Source of the DNA: HGM04593 sp045631905
Lineage (GTDB): Bacteria; Bacteroidota; Bacteroidia; Bacteroidales; Bacteroidaceae
Length of the DNA: 64,000 bases
Assembly: GCA_045631905.1 (NCBI GenBank)
Contig: JAZQVO010000031.1
Location: 1-64,000 of the forward strand
Reading direction: 5' to 3'
Shown: positions 16,467-23,878 of the stretch, in pieces
How the letters are laid out: each line of letters opens with the position of its first letter
How positions within the stretch are numbered: position 1 is the stretch's first letter
Program-made: the position numbers and the translations under genes
The notes under the pieces: model-generated
Told to the model about the DNA's origin: nothing
Seen by the model: the letters and a program-made list of their open reading frames with translations, nothing else
Databases searched by the model: none

Positions 16467-16470
16467 AGTA

Positions 16471-16526
16471 CCCGGCTCGCATGCTTATGCCGATATAAAT
16501 ATTTTCTGTTTGGTTGTCATGCGTTT
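16471..16526 (-). pseudogene. Remnant: 5' end of the GT4 gene at 14331
   Basis: Matches 14282-14337 at 52 of 56 bases. It reads MTTKQKIFISA, then a stop, then ACEPG, against MTTKQKIFVSAYACEPG in the intact gene. The ATG (16518-16520) sits just after the stop codon of the acyltransferase at 16527, as the intact GT4 ATG sits on the stop codon of the acyltransferase at 14328. The fragment is cut off after about 17 codons and joined to the kinase remnant. Confidence 0.87.
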
Positions 16527-17540
16527 TTAATCAAAAATACGATTTAGACCCTTTTGTATGTAGTCACAGCTCTTTTGATATATATATCCAAAAATTATTA
16601 AAGTGATGATATAAATTATTGAACCTATTAACTTTTCGTTGGTGTTAATTCCTTGTATAATATCCGGCCCATAACATAGTAGCATAATTTTAAAAACAAC
16701 TTTCGTTAAAAAGATATGTCCGATAAAAATTTCAAAGCTAGTACTTGATAATTTTGAGAAAATAGGGCAGTTTAGTGCTTTATATATTATAGATTCTTTT
16801 TTGAAGCAAGCAAAAATCACAAAAGAATAACTTACAATAGGTAATATTCCGTGTACATCTGTAATAAATAAAAGCGATGTAGAAGCAATGAGACTAAAAA
16901 TGCTGATGGTATTTAATAGCTTGTTGCTAATAATATCACTATGATTATTAACTAAATGATTTATTATACATCCAAGTGAAATACCTCCTAATCCGCGTAA
17001 TAATGGTAGTGGGTATGTCCAGGCTTCGTTTAAAATATGATTGTTGTTGAGAACTATTGCATAACAAACAAAACATAGTGTGCCAAGTATAATTTTACTT
17101 TTTTGCGGGAATGCTTTTATAATTGCGTATATCAATGCACCGCCCCATATTAATACCATAAGATACCAAATAACTGAGTTATGAACCAGCACGTTATTGC
17201 CAGTTGGTATAATGTTTGCTAATAGCAAGAAAAGTCTTACAAGTATATTGTAAAAATCATTTAAGCAATTAAATGATATCGAATTGTTTGTGAGTGATAT
17301 AATGATGGTAATAAGTACTGTCTTAAGCCAAAATTTATTTAGCTTGTTTTTGGTGTATTCAATAGCACCAATATGTTTGTTAGAGCTTTGATATAGCAAA
17401 TATCCCGACAAAATGAAGAAGAATTCTACCGGTATATAGCCCGAGTTTAGTATCCCCTTTGAAAGCATAGGGAAATGCCAAAAAGCTATTACAAATGTAA
17501 AGACAAGTCTAAAGAAATTTATAGAATGATTCATAAGCAT
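16527..17540 (-). CDS. Acyltransferase-3 family membrane protein (second, divergent copy)
   Basis: A 337-residue polytopic membrane protein. Family marks are FVIAFWHFPML (catalytic His in helix 1), SGYIPVEFFFILSGYLL and the basic loop YTKNKLNKFWLKT. It is clearly of the same superfamily as the protein at 14328 but belongs to another branch: HFPML with VEFFFILSG against GHSG with MPCFFFISG. It would O-acylate a surface sugar. An alternative ATG lies two codons inside (17534). Both flanks are decayed gene ends, so it is a swapped-in segment. It is AT-rich compared with the kinase gene upstream. Confidence 0.85.
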   Translation of the reverse strand: MLMNHSINFFRLVFTFVIAFWHFPMLSKGILNSGYIPVEFFFILSGYLLYQSSNKHIGAIEYTKNKLNKFWLKTVLITIIISLTNNSISFNCLNDFYNILVRLFLLLANIIPTGNNVLVHNSVIWYLMVLIWGGALIYAIIKAFPQKSKIILGTLCFVCYAIVLNNNHILNEAWTYPLPLLRGLGGISLGCIINHLVNNHSDIISNKLLNTISIFSLIASTSLLFITDVHGILPIVSYSFVIFACFKKESIIYKALNCPIFSKLSSTSFEIFIGHIFLTKVVFKIMLLCYGPDIIQGINTNEKLIGSIIYIITLIIFGYIYQKSCDYIQKGLNRIFD

Positions 17541-17589
17541 ATGGTATTGTGATGTCTGATTATCTGTGTTGTTTGTTTTTAATAAGTCT

Positions 17590-17626
17590 GTTATATAGGA
17601 ATAATAGAGAAGAAGGGGGTTATCAT
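17590..17626 (-). pseudogene. Remnant: 5' end of the GT2 gene at 16399
   Basis: The ATG at 17624-17626 overlaps the TGA of the kinase-like gene and starts MITPFFSIIPI before a stop. The intact GT2 starts MKTPFFSIIIPVYNG. The loss of one codon and the abrupt end show a truncated GT2 copy. The rest of 17541-17622 shows no gene. Confidence 0.8.
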
Positions 17627-18954
17627 GTTCGTAATATTCTTCTTAAATTCTTTTTATGTTGTCTCTCAAAGATATAGTTGAGAATCTCGCTGACAGCCTC
17701 CTGTGGTGTGCTCTCGTTGAGCACCTTGTGGTAGCCTTTTTTGTCGCTCAAATAATCAATTTTCTCGTTTATGGCTCGTATGCCCTCCTCGTCGAGCTCG
17801 CGTTTGCGGGCAAGAATGGTGTCGGTGCTTGCGGTGAGCAGAATATTATAGTTGAGCGTAGGTATAAAAAGTGCCTGCCAGGTATAGAGGAACTTGGGGC
17901 TCAGGTAGATGCGCGAGCGTCGGCTATCGCAAATAATATCGGTAAAGTAGCGGTCGAACACCACCACACGGGTTATGCGTGTTACGGTTTTAACTTTGGT
18001 AAAATACCCTGCAATGTAGTCGATGGAGTAGTAGGCAAGGCGTGCAATAGAGTTCAGACAGCCTGTCTTTGCTCCGCGATGAGGCTTGTCGTAATTGCGG
18101 TCCACCTCCTTTTTTATCCCGGCCGAGTGGGCCACCTCGCCCAAGTTGCCAAACAGCATGGGGCGGAAGTGGTAATATTTGTGAGCTGTGCCAAACACGG
18201 GGGCTATCCTTTGGAGCAACATATCGATTACGGTTGTTTTTCCGCTTCCGTCGGGCCCTGTGAAGCCCACACTGAACCCTGTGTTTGAGCATATATAATT
18301 TTTCACAAACGTGTAGAGGAAATACACCATGCTACATATAAGCGCAAGAGGTCTCTTCTTTATGTTTGACCATAATGCTCTGAATATTAGTTTTTTACCA
18401 CATGTACCGTCGCACTCGGCAACGTTGTTGCACCCGAATATCTCTTTTACCTTTTGCACTACGGCAGTCGAGTGTTCGGCAACCTCGCGTGTGGCACGGT
18501 ATTTTTCGGGGTAAGCACTGCCCACAGCTCTGTTATATAGATATTTGTCGAGAAATTGCCCCTCGGTTTCTATGTAGTAGAGAAAGCCGTTGAATTTCTT
18601 GTGTTGCAGGAACTCCTCGGCACTCATTAGCTGTATACCCCACACCGATGTGTCAAAGAAAAAGTCCCACTGCACAATATCGGTTACCTCGCCACTGTTT
18701 TTTGCGCACACATAGCTTATAAGGCGGTCACTATTTAGGTATGTTACAATATTCCAGCCATTTGTGGCTAAAACATCTATGAGCTCCTTTTTTATCTCTT
18801 TGTAGCTCTTGCGTGTTATAATTATGTCAATATCGCGACTGTCGTTTTGGTCGGGCAGTCCCTCGAAGTTGCGCAACACCGCATATTGCGCCTTTTTGTT
18901 CAACAGCGCAATTACTTCGCTTATGTGCTTTATTGTGTTTTGTGTTTGGCCCAT
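17623..18954 (-). CDS. Nucleotidyltransferase-like plus thymidylate-kinase-like protein
   Basis: A 443-residue two-domain protein. The N-terminal part (about 1-150) resembles a minimal nucleotidyltransferase with NDSRDIDIIITRKSY. The C-terminal part (about 223-430) is a P-loop kinase of thymidylate-kinase type: GFTGPDGSGKTTVIDML, then VVFDRYFTDII as the DR(Y/F) motif, and a lid-like stretch with ARKREL. A hydrophobic patch around ALICSMVYFLYTFV may attach it to the membrane. Such proteins recur in polysaccharide loci without known substrate; phosphorylating a lipid-linked or free sugar is one guess. The frame is open upstream to 19236, but MGQTQNTIKH (18954) is chosen because the upstream part is a dispersed repeat. 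Confidence 0.7.
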   Translation of the reverse strand: MGQTQNTIKHISEVIALLNKKAQYAVLRNFEGLPDQNDSRDIDIIITRKSYKEIKKELIDVLATNGWNIVTYLNSDRLISYVCAKNSGEVTDIVQWDFFFDTSVWGIQLMSAEEFLQHKKFNGFLYYIETEGQFLDKYLYNRAVGSAYPEKYRATREVAEHSTAVVQKVKEIFGCNNVAECDGTCGKKLIFRALWSNIKKRPLALICSMVYFLYTFVKNYICSNTGFSVGFTGPDGSGKTTVIDMLLQRIAPVFGTAHKYYHFRPMLFGNLGEVAHSAGIKKEVDRNYDKPHRGAKTGCLNSIARLAYYSIDYIAGYFTKVKTVTRITRVVVFDRYFTDIICDSRRSRIYLSPKFLYTWQALFIPTLNYNILLTASTDTILARKRELDEEGIRAINEKIDYLSDKKGYHKVLNESTPQEAVSEILNYIFERQHKKNLRRILRT

Positions 18955-19006
18955 TTGTGTGTTGATATATTGTGTCGTTTTTGGTTTTTGTTGTTTAAAA
19001 CGAAAG

Positions 19007-19060
19007 TGAGAGGTCTCTGCGTTTCCTCGTCGCTGTGGCTCTGTCGGAAAGACATAGTTC
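19007..19060 (-). repeat. Copy of a short dispersed intergenic element
   Basis: Related, in opposite orientation, to 11861-11907 (see there). It lies between a GT2 gene and the kinase-like gene and accounts for the misleading open frame before the kinase start. Confidence 0.4.
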
Positions 19061-19069
19061 AATATACCC

Positions 19070-20053
19070 CTATGTTCTGTTCCTTTTTTCGAATATTCTT
19101 GTATTACTCTTAATCTTATCCCAAATATATGAAGGGCGGTAGTATATACATTTAATAACCTCCCACGCACCCTGGAATATGTTGCCTTTTTTAAAGTAAA
19201 AAGCACCGTTACGCAGAGCGTCGGCAGCCTTGGCATCTTTTTGGAACTCTTTCAACTGCTTTTGCGACAAAGAGTTGTAAAACTCAATAAAGGAGAGTTC
19301 CTTCTCCCCGGCCCGTCGTCTCAAAAGATTACACTTTGTATAGCGCATCTTAATAATCATGTTAAAAGAGTTGCTCGAGAGACCACCTCCTTTGCGATAT
19401 TTACACAATACCTCGGGTACCACTATTATGGCTTTTTTCTTTGTGTAGAGGTCGCTCATGCGTGTCCACAGGTCGAGGTCCTCGCAAAAATCTTGGTAAC
19501 GAGGTTTGCCTTGCAGGTAACCATCTACAATATAACCGCCAACACTCAATGCCACCTCCCTGTCGTATATCGCAGTAGGTTGCATGAATATTAGTTTCTT
19601 TGCCTCGGCCTTCTCGTAGAATTTCTCTTTTGTTTTTTCGCCCAAAAAGAGCCCTCCGCCCATCTTTTTGCCCTTTTCATCGATATATTCGAGGTAGCAA
19701 CCAACCGCCATAAGCTCATTGTCGGCCGTTATTCTTGCATACATCTTTTCAATAGCTGTGGGGTACAGAATATCGTCGGCATCGAGGAACATCATGTATT
19801 TTGTTTGCGCCTTGCGCTCGGCAAAATGACGTGCATACCCAATACCCTTGTTCTCTTCAAAGGTTACAAGTTCGTGTTGCCGTGGGTGCTCTGCAAGAAA
19901 CTCCTTAATAATGGTGGCACTGCTGTCGGTACTGCAATCGTTCACAATAAGCAGGTGAAAATCCTGCATCGTTTGCCCGGCAACCGATAGCAAGGTCTCT
20001 TTTATATATTTTTCGGCGTTATAAACGCATATCGCAAGGGTGAGGGTGGGCAT
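19070..20053 (-). CDS. GT2 family glycosyltransferase
   Basis: A 327-residue GT-A glycosyltransferase: LAICVYNAEKYIKETLLSV, LIVNDCSTDSS, and the metal site MMFLDADDILYP. An ED/W region typical of family 2 follows at FCEDLDLWTRM, where the general base is expected. The basic tail is probably peripheral to the membrane. It begins ten bases before the end of the fused acetyltransferase-GT4 gene upstream is cleared, so it is part of the same operon. The sugar is unknown. Confidence 0.88.
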   Translation of the reverse strand: MPTLTLAICVYNAEKYIKETLLSVAGQTMQDFHLLIVNDCSTDSSATIIKEFLAEHPRQHELVTFEENKGIGYARHFAERKAQTKYMMFLDADDILYPTAIEKMYARITADNELMAVGCYLEYIDEKGKKMGGGLFLGEKTKEKFYEKAEAKKLIFMQPTAIYDREVALSVGGYIVDGYLQGKPRYQDFCEDLDLWTRMSDLYTKKKAIIVVPEVLCKYRKGGGLSSNSFNMIIKMRYTKCNLLRRRAGEKELSFIEFYNSLSQKQLKEFQKDAKAADALRNGAFYFKKGNIFQGAWEVIKCIYYRPSYIWDKIKSNTRIFEKRNRT

Positions 20054-20062
20054 GTTTTGCTT

Positions 20063-21826
20063 CTAAAATCTACTCTTCTTATATATGTGAATAAAGAACT
20101 TAAAAACAGAGTCGGCGCTTTTTTCGTTAGTGTAAAACTCGTTTACCGTTTTAAATGCGTAGTTGCAAATATCGTTATATTCATTCGTACTTAAATTGGC
20201 AACTTCCAACATCTTTTGAACAAGCTCTTCTATTGTGTTCCAGCGTATTGCAATTTCGTGCCCGGTGAATTTGACTCCGTTGTCAAATTGTTCTTTTGTT
20301 CCGGCTTTGTTACGACCCATAACAAGACATTTGTTAAACATGGCTTCAGCTGTTACTCTTCCTAATCCTTCGAAGTGCGATGCCATAATCAACGCGTGTG
20401 CATTTTGCATAATATTATCAACATCTTGTCTGACCCCCAAAAAATCGATATAGTCGGTAAGGTTGTTTTCTTTGCAATAGTTTTTAATGGTATTATCCAT
20501 CGCAGACGATGATGATGCACCACATATAAGCAGTTTGTAGTCTTTACGATATTGAATAAAGCTTTTGTAGGCTTTAAGAACATCTAATATACCTTTCTTT
20601 TCATCTAATCGCCCCACAAACAGAAACGTTTTCTGTTTTTTTACGTTTGTTACCTCATGTCCTACATCTTTTATTCCGTCATAAATAACAACGGATTTAT
20701 CGTTGTTTTGCAGGTCGTAGTGTTGTTGTATGCTTCTAGTAATACAAATATTATAGTTTTCCTTTAAAATGTTACAAAAAACTTGTTTTGAGGGTATTAT
20801 GTTCATGTCAAAATCGCGGTCTTGAAATTCCCTGATATGGTACACATGGGGAATATTCATCTTTTTTGCCACATTGTACCCGATATTGACAACGCTCACA
20901 TTTGTGTACAGGATATCCGGCTTAACTCTTTTGCATAGTTTGTATAATTTGTGTTCCGATACTTTGTTTAATATATAATGCCCTAAAAGTTTAAAAGGAA
21001 AAATAAATTTTTGAGCTAAACTCTTCTTTGGCGGGTAGATGTTCCATCGTATCGGAATTAAATGTGTTTCAATACCAAGATTTTTCAAGGTATCGTATAC
21101 CGGACCTTTGCATGGACAGCTCACAACAATGTTTATCTCTTTGTTTTTTAATTTATTTAATAACGAGATAAAAGATATACTGCTACCTCCCGACATGCTA
21201 GATGAACTTAAAATGCAAAGAACCTTCATCATAGTATAATATTTGTTTTTTTCGCAGTTCTGTTTGATTATTCTTGTCGGATTACCGACTACAACACAAT
21301 TATCGGGCACATCTTTTACTACAACTGTGCCAGCACCAATGGTAACATTGTTGCCAATTTTTATATCTCCAATAACAATTGCGCCCGTACAAATATTTAC
21401 GTTGTTCCCAATAACGGGTCTTCCTCCAAAACTTTTTGCTCTTCCTATAGTAACATTCTGCCAAATTTGGCAATTACAACCGATACTTTGGGGCCATATA
21501 ATAGTAGAAAATTCATGCTGAATAACCAATCCTTCCCCTATGTATTCCGATGCTGTTACAAAATTTAAAGTTTGCATAGATGGAATAATCAGTTTTAACA
21601 GGAAACCAATACCGCCTATTCTGTGAAAAAAGAGATTGCGATACTCTTTATATATAGCGAACATTCGTATGAAAGTCAGGAAACGGCTTTTTCGTCGAAC
21701 TACGGGGAGTGAATTTTCCCATTGTTTCAGGTCCTTAATAAGAATACCGTTTCTGTTTTTTAATAGAAAAATAGGATATAACGGGGTTGCCAGAATGCAT
21801 TTAATATATAGAAGTAATTTTTCCAT
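20063..21826 (-). CDS. Fused hexapeptide acetyltransferase (CysE-like) and GT4 glycosyltransferase
   Basis: A 587-residue open frame made of two enzymes that are usually separate. Residues 1-190 are a serine-acetyltransferase-like left-handed beta-helix: GIGFLLKLIIP, IGEGLVIQH, then repeated hexapeptides IGNNVNICTGAIVIGDIKIGN split as usual by the SFGGRPVIG loop. Residues 199-587 form a GT4 enzyme: SMSGGSSISFISLL, LFVGRLDEKKG, and the donor site SHFEGLGRVTAEAMF. The joint reads NKYYTMMKVLCIL; two ATG codons (21232, 21229) sit exactly where a separate GT4 would begin, so internal initiation is possible. O-acetylation and sugar transfer would act on the same glycan. Confidence 0.85.
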   Translation of the reverse strand: MEKLLLYIKCILATPLYPIFLLKNRNGILIKDLKQWENSLPVVRRKSRFLTFIRMFAIYKEYRNLFFHRIGGIGFLLKLIIPSMQTLNFVTASEYIGEGLVIQHEFSTIIWPQSIGCNCQIWQNVTIGRAKSFGGRPVIGNNVNICTGAIVIGDIKIGNNVTIGAGTVVVKDVPDNCVVVGNPTRIIKQNCEKNKYYTMMKVLCILSSSSMSGGSSISFISLLNKLKNKEINIVVSCPCKGPVYDTLKNLGIETHLIPIRWNIYPPKKSLAQKFIFPFKLLGHYILNKVSEHKLYKLCKRVKPDILYTNVSVVNIGYNVAKKMNIPHVYHIREFQDRDFDMNIIPSKQVFCNILKENYNICITRSIQQHYDLQNNDKSVVIYDGIKDVGHEVTNVKKQKTFLFVGRLDEKKGILDVLKAYKSFIQYRKDYKLLICGASSSSAMDNTIKNYCKENNLTDYIDFLGVRQDVDNIMQNAHALIMASHFEGLGRVTAEAMFNKCLVMGRNKAGTKEQFDNGVKFTGHEIAIRWNTIEELVQKMLEVANLSTNEYNDICNYAFKTVNEFYTNEKSADSVFKFFIHIYKKSRF

Positions 21827-21845
21827 CTATTATATATTTTTTTGT

Positions 21846-23030
21846 TTATTCTTCTTCGTCGGTTTCAAGTTCATATCTGTTTTCGTAGAAGTGCTTAATA
21901 GCTGTTATGACTATTAAAAGTGCCCAAGCATAATAGATATTTCCTCCGCTGGTACCCGATACTCCCGCAAACATAAATAATGTTCCCAAAGACCAAAAAC
22001 TGTAAGCACAGGTGAAATTTAGAGTTAAAGTGATGATATAGAATATTATTCCAAAGTCGTCGAATAAAGTTTTTTTACTACCCATCGCACGTCCCGAGTC
22101 AATACCTTTGCCGAACCATGTCTCGAATTTTGTAAAATCGGCATTTAGAGAGTTTAGCACCGGGGTTATTCGTACCGATGCCGAACCGTCGGTTTCTCGC
22201 ACTGTTTTAGCATCGAGTGTCGATGTGGCTTCAATGGTGCTCGTTGCTCTGTCGAGAGCTTCTATACCCGACGCTTGTATAAGTGAATATCCCATTACAA
22301 GCAAAGGAATTACATAGTACCAGTTGTGACGGCGCACAAAATATCCGCTAAACATAATGAGGCAGACAAAGGCGGTTCCGCTACCCATGGTAAGCATCAT
22401 CCACAAGAAACGTATGGTAACCCATTTGTGTTCTCCGCTGAATAGCTCTTTTAAAGTAAAGGGGCCCTCGCCACGTTTGTACTCCTCGCATTTTACATAG
22501 GCATAATAGAAAACAAGCATAATTCGAGCAAAGTGGCTCGGTTCCAACGCTAAGGATTGGCAACCGATGCCTCGGTCGAGTACATACATCATATTGACTG
22601 CGGGCAGGTATGGTATTCCAGAAATTGTGAAGATTTGTTGAATTATACATACCACAAAGTAGGTCATCATCACCCATTTACATATTTTTATAAAATGTTC
22701 AATGGAAAAGACTCTCTCAATTACAATAAGGTTGTACATGCAAATGTAATTGAGAACCAACATTGTGGAGAATATCAAAGTGCTCCATCGCCAACTATCG
22801 GGGTGGAAACCTGCCGATATATATTGATACAGCAAGTATATAATACCAATAATCATTGCTTTTGACATTTTGAATGTATACAAAAGTAACACGATATTGG
22901 CTACTGTCGAGACAATGATTCTAAGGTTGCCAAAGCCTACATCTCCTTCGATGGGAACATATGTAATATTAAAGTATATTAAGAAGAATGTGGCAAATAG
23001 TCTTAAACCATTATTGGTTGTGCTTTGCAT
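21846..23030 (-). CDS. Wzy-like polysaccharide polymerase
   Basis: A 394-residue membrane protein with about ten helices and a long external loop (about residues 255-320: IEALDRATSTIE to WFGKGIDSG), the layout of O-antigen polymerases. No short motif proves it, as is normal for Wzy. It is the only polytopic protein in the locus that is neither flippase nor acyltransferase, which supports the call. The region ALEPSHFARIM is the sort of conserved acidic/His patch seen in the O-antigen ligase/polymerase superfamily. The ATG overlaps the stop codon of the next gene downstream by one base (TAATG). Confidence 0.72.
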   Translation of the reverse strand: MQSTTNNGLRLFATFFLIYFNITYVPIEGDVGFGNLRIIVSTVANIVLLLYTFKMSKAMIIGIIYLLYQYISAGFHPDSWRWSTLIFSTMLVLNYICMYNLIVIERVFSIEHFIKICKWVMMTYFVVCIIQQIFTISGIPYLPAVNMMYVLDRGIGCQSLALEPSHFARIMLVFYYAYVKCEEYKRGEGPFTLKELFSGEHKWVTIRFLWMMLTMGSGTAFVCLIMFSGYFVRRHNWYYVIPLLVMGYSLIQASGIEALDRATSTIEATSTLDAKTVRETDGSASVRITPVLNSLNADFTKFETWFGKGIDSGRAMGSKKTLFDDFGIIFYIITLTLNFTCAYSFWSLGTLFMFAGVSGTSGGNIYYAWALLIVITAIKHFYENRYELETDEEE

Positions 23031-23878
23031 TATTTTTTCAATTTAAAGTACATTATCATTATCCCCATGTAAATTCTCATGGATAGGCTTGCCATGAATT
23101 TTCCGAAGGGGGTGTAGTCGCTGTATTTTTTTATGTAGTGCAGGCGCGAGCGTCTCCACTGCTTGAAACGGGGTACAGGGTTGCCCTTCTCGCTCTTTCG
23201 GTGTGCATGTATGGCTTGTGCATCGGCGGTGTAGTACATCTTTTTGCCGGCCTTCTCCACCTGTTTTCCCAGTATGGCCTCTTCGCAGTAGAGCATGGGG
23301 TATTCGTCGAAAAAGCCTATGCTTTCTATGAAGGAGAGCCTCACCATGAGGCAACAACCGCTCACCTTTGCACAATGGTGGCTTTGGGCAAAATTATCGA
23401 TAAAATCGTAGGTTTCTGCGTTTTTTTTCTTGAAAAAACCGCCTACCCAGCCCCAACTGCTTTGCCAGCCTCCCTCTCGGCCCATGGGGCTTTGATGTCT
23501 GCCGTCGAGCCCTATGATGTCGCTACCACAAACCACAATATCGGTGTCGTTAATCATGGGTTTTAAGAGCTTTTCTATATAATCGCCCTCGGGAAACTCC
23601 ATGTCGGGGTTGGCTATAAGAGCATACTTGTACCCTTTTTTTACTGCATAGCGCAACCCTACATTATTGCCCGCGTTGTAACCGGCGTTCTTGTTGTTGG
23701 CAAGGAAGGTTACACCTGCCTCCCTGCATGTTTCTTCTATCGCGGTGCGCTCCTCGCCTTGCGAGCAGTTGTCTACCACAATAATTTCCTGCTCGGTAGT
23801 TTGTGCTTGCAGGTAACCTATGCACTTACGGCAATCGGCCGACGAGTTGTAGTTGAGCAGTATGGTTGCTATCTTCAT
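23030..23878 (-). CDS. GT2 family glycosyltransferase, rhamnosyltransferase-like
   Basis: A 282-residue GT2 enzyme: TILLNYNSSADCRKCI, IIVVDNCSQG, then NAGYNAGNNVGLRYA, a loop typical of the rhamnosyltransferase/WbbL branch, and ALIANPDMEFP in place of the DxD. The acceptor-side GCCLMVRLSF and FDEYPMLYCEE carry the likely catalytic base. It starts inside a 4-base overlap with the HAD protein gene. Probably adds rhamnose or a similar deoxysugar (inference from the loop). Confidence 0.87.
   Translation of the reverse strand: MKIATILLNYNSSADCRKCIGYLQAQTTEQEIIVVDNCSQGEERTAIEETCREAGVTFLANNKNAGYNAGNNVGLRYAVKKGYKYALIANPDMEFPEGDYIEKLLKPMINDTDIVVCGSDIIGLDGRHQSPMGREGGWQSSWGWVGGFFKKKNAETYDFIDNFAQSHHCAKVSGCCLMVRLSFIESIGFFDEYPMLYCEEAILGKQVEKAGKKMYYTADAQAIHAHRKSEKGNPVPRFKQWRRSRLHYIKKYSDYTPFGKFMASLSMRIYMGIMIMYFKLKK

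Noticed and set aside
13105..17540. The two acyltransferases as a simple recent gene duplication
   Set aside because: Their sequences differ strongly while the flanking remnants are nearly identical, so exchange of an alternative segment fits better.
18955..19236. Longer N-terminus of the kinase-like protein
   Set aside because: The 94 extra codons overlap the end of the GT2 gene and a dispersed repeat; the family-like start is at 18954.
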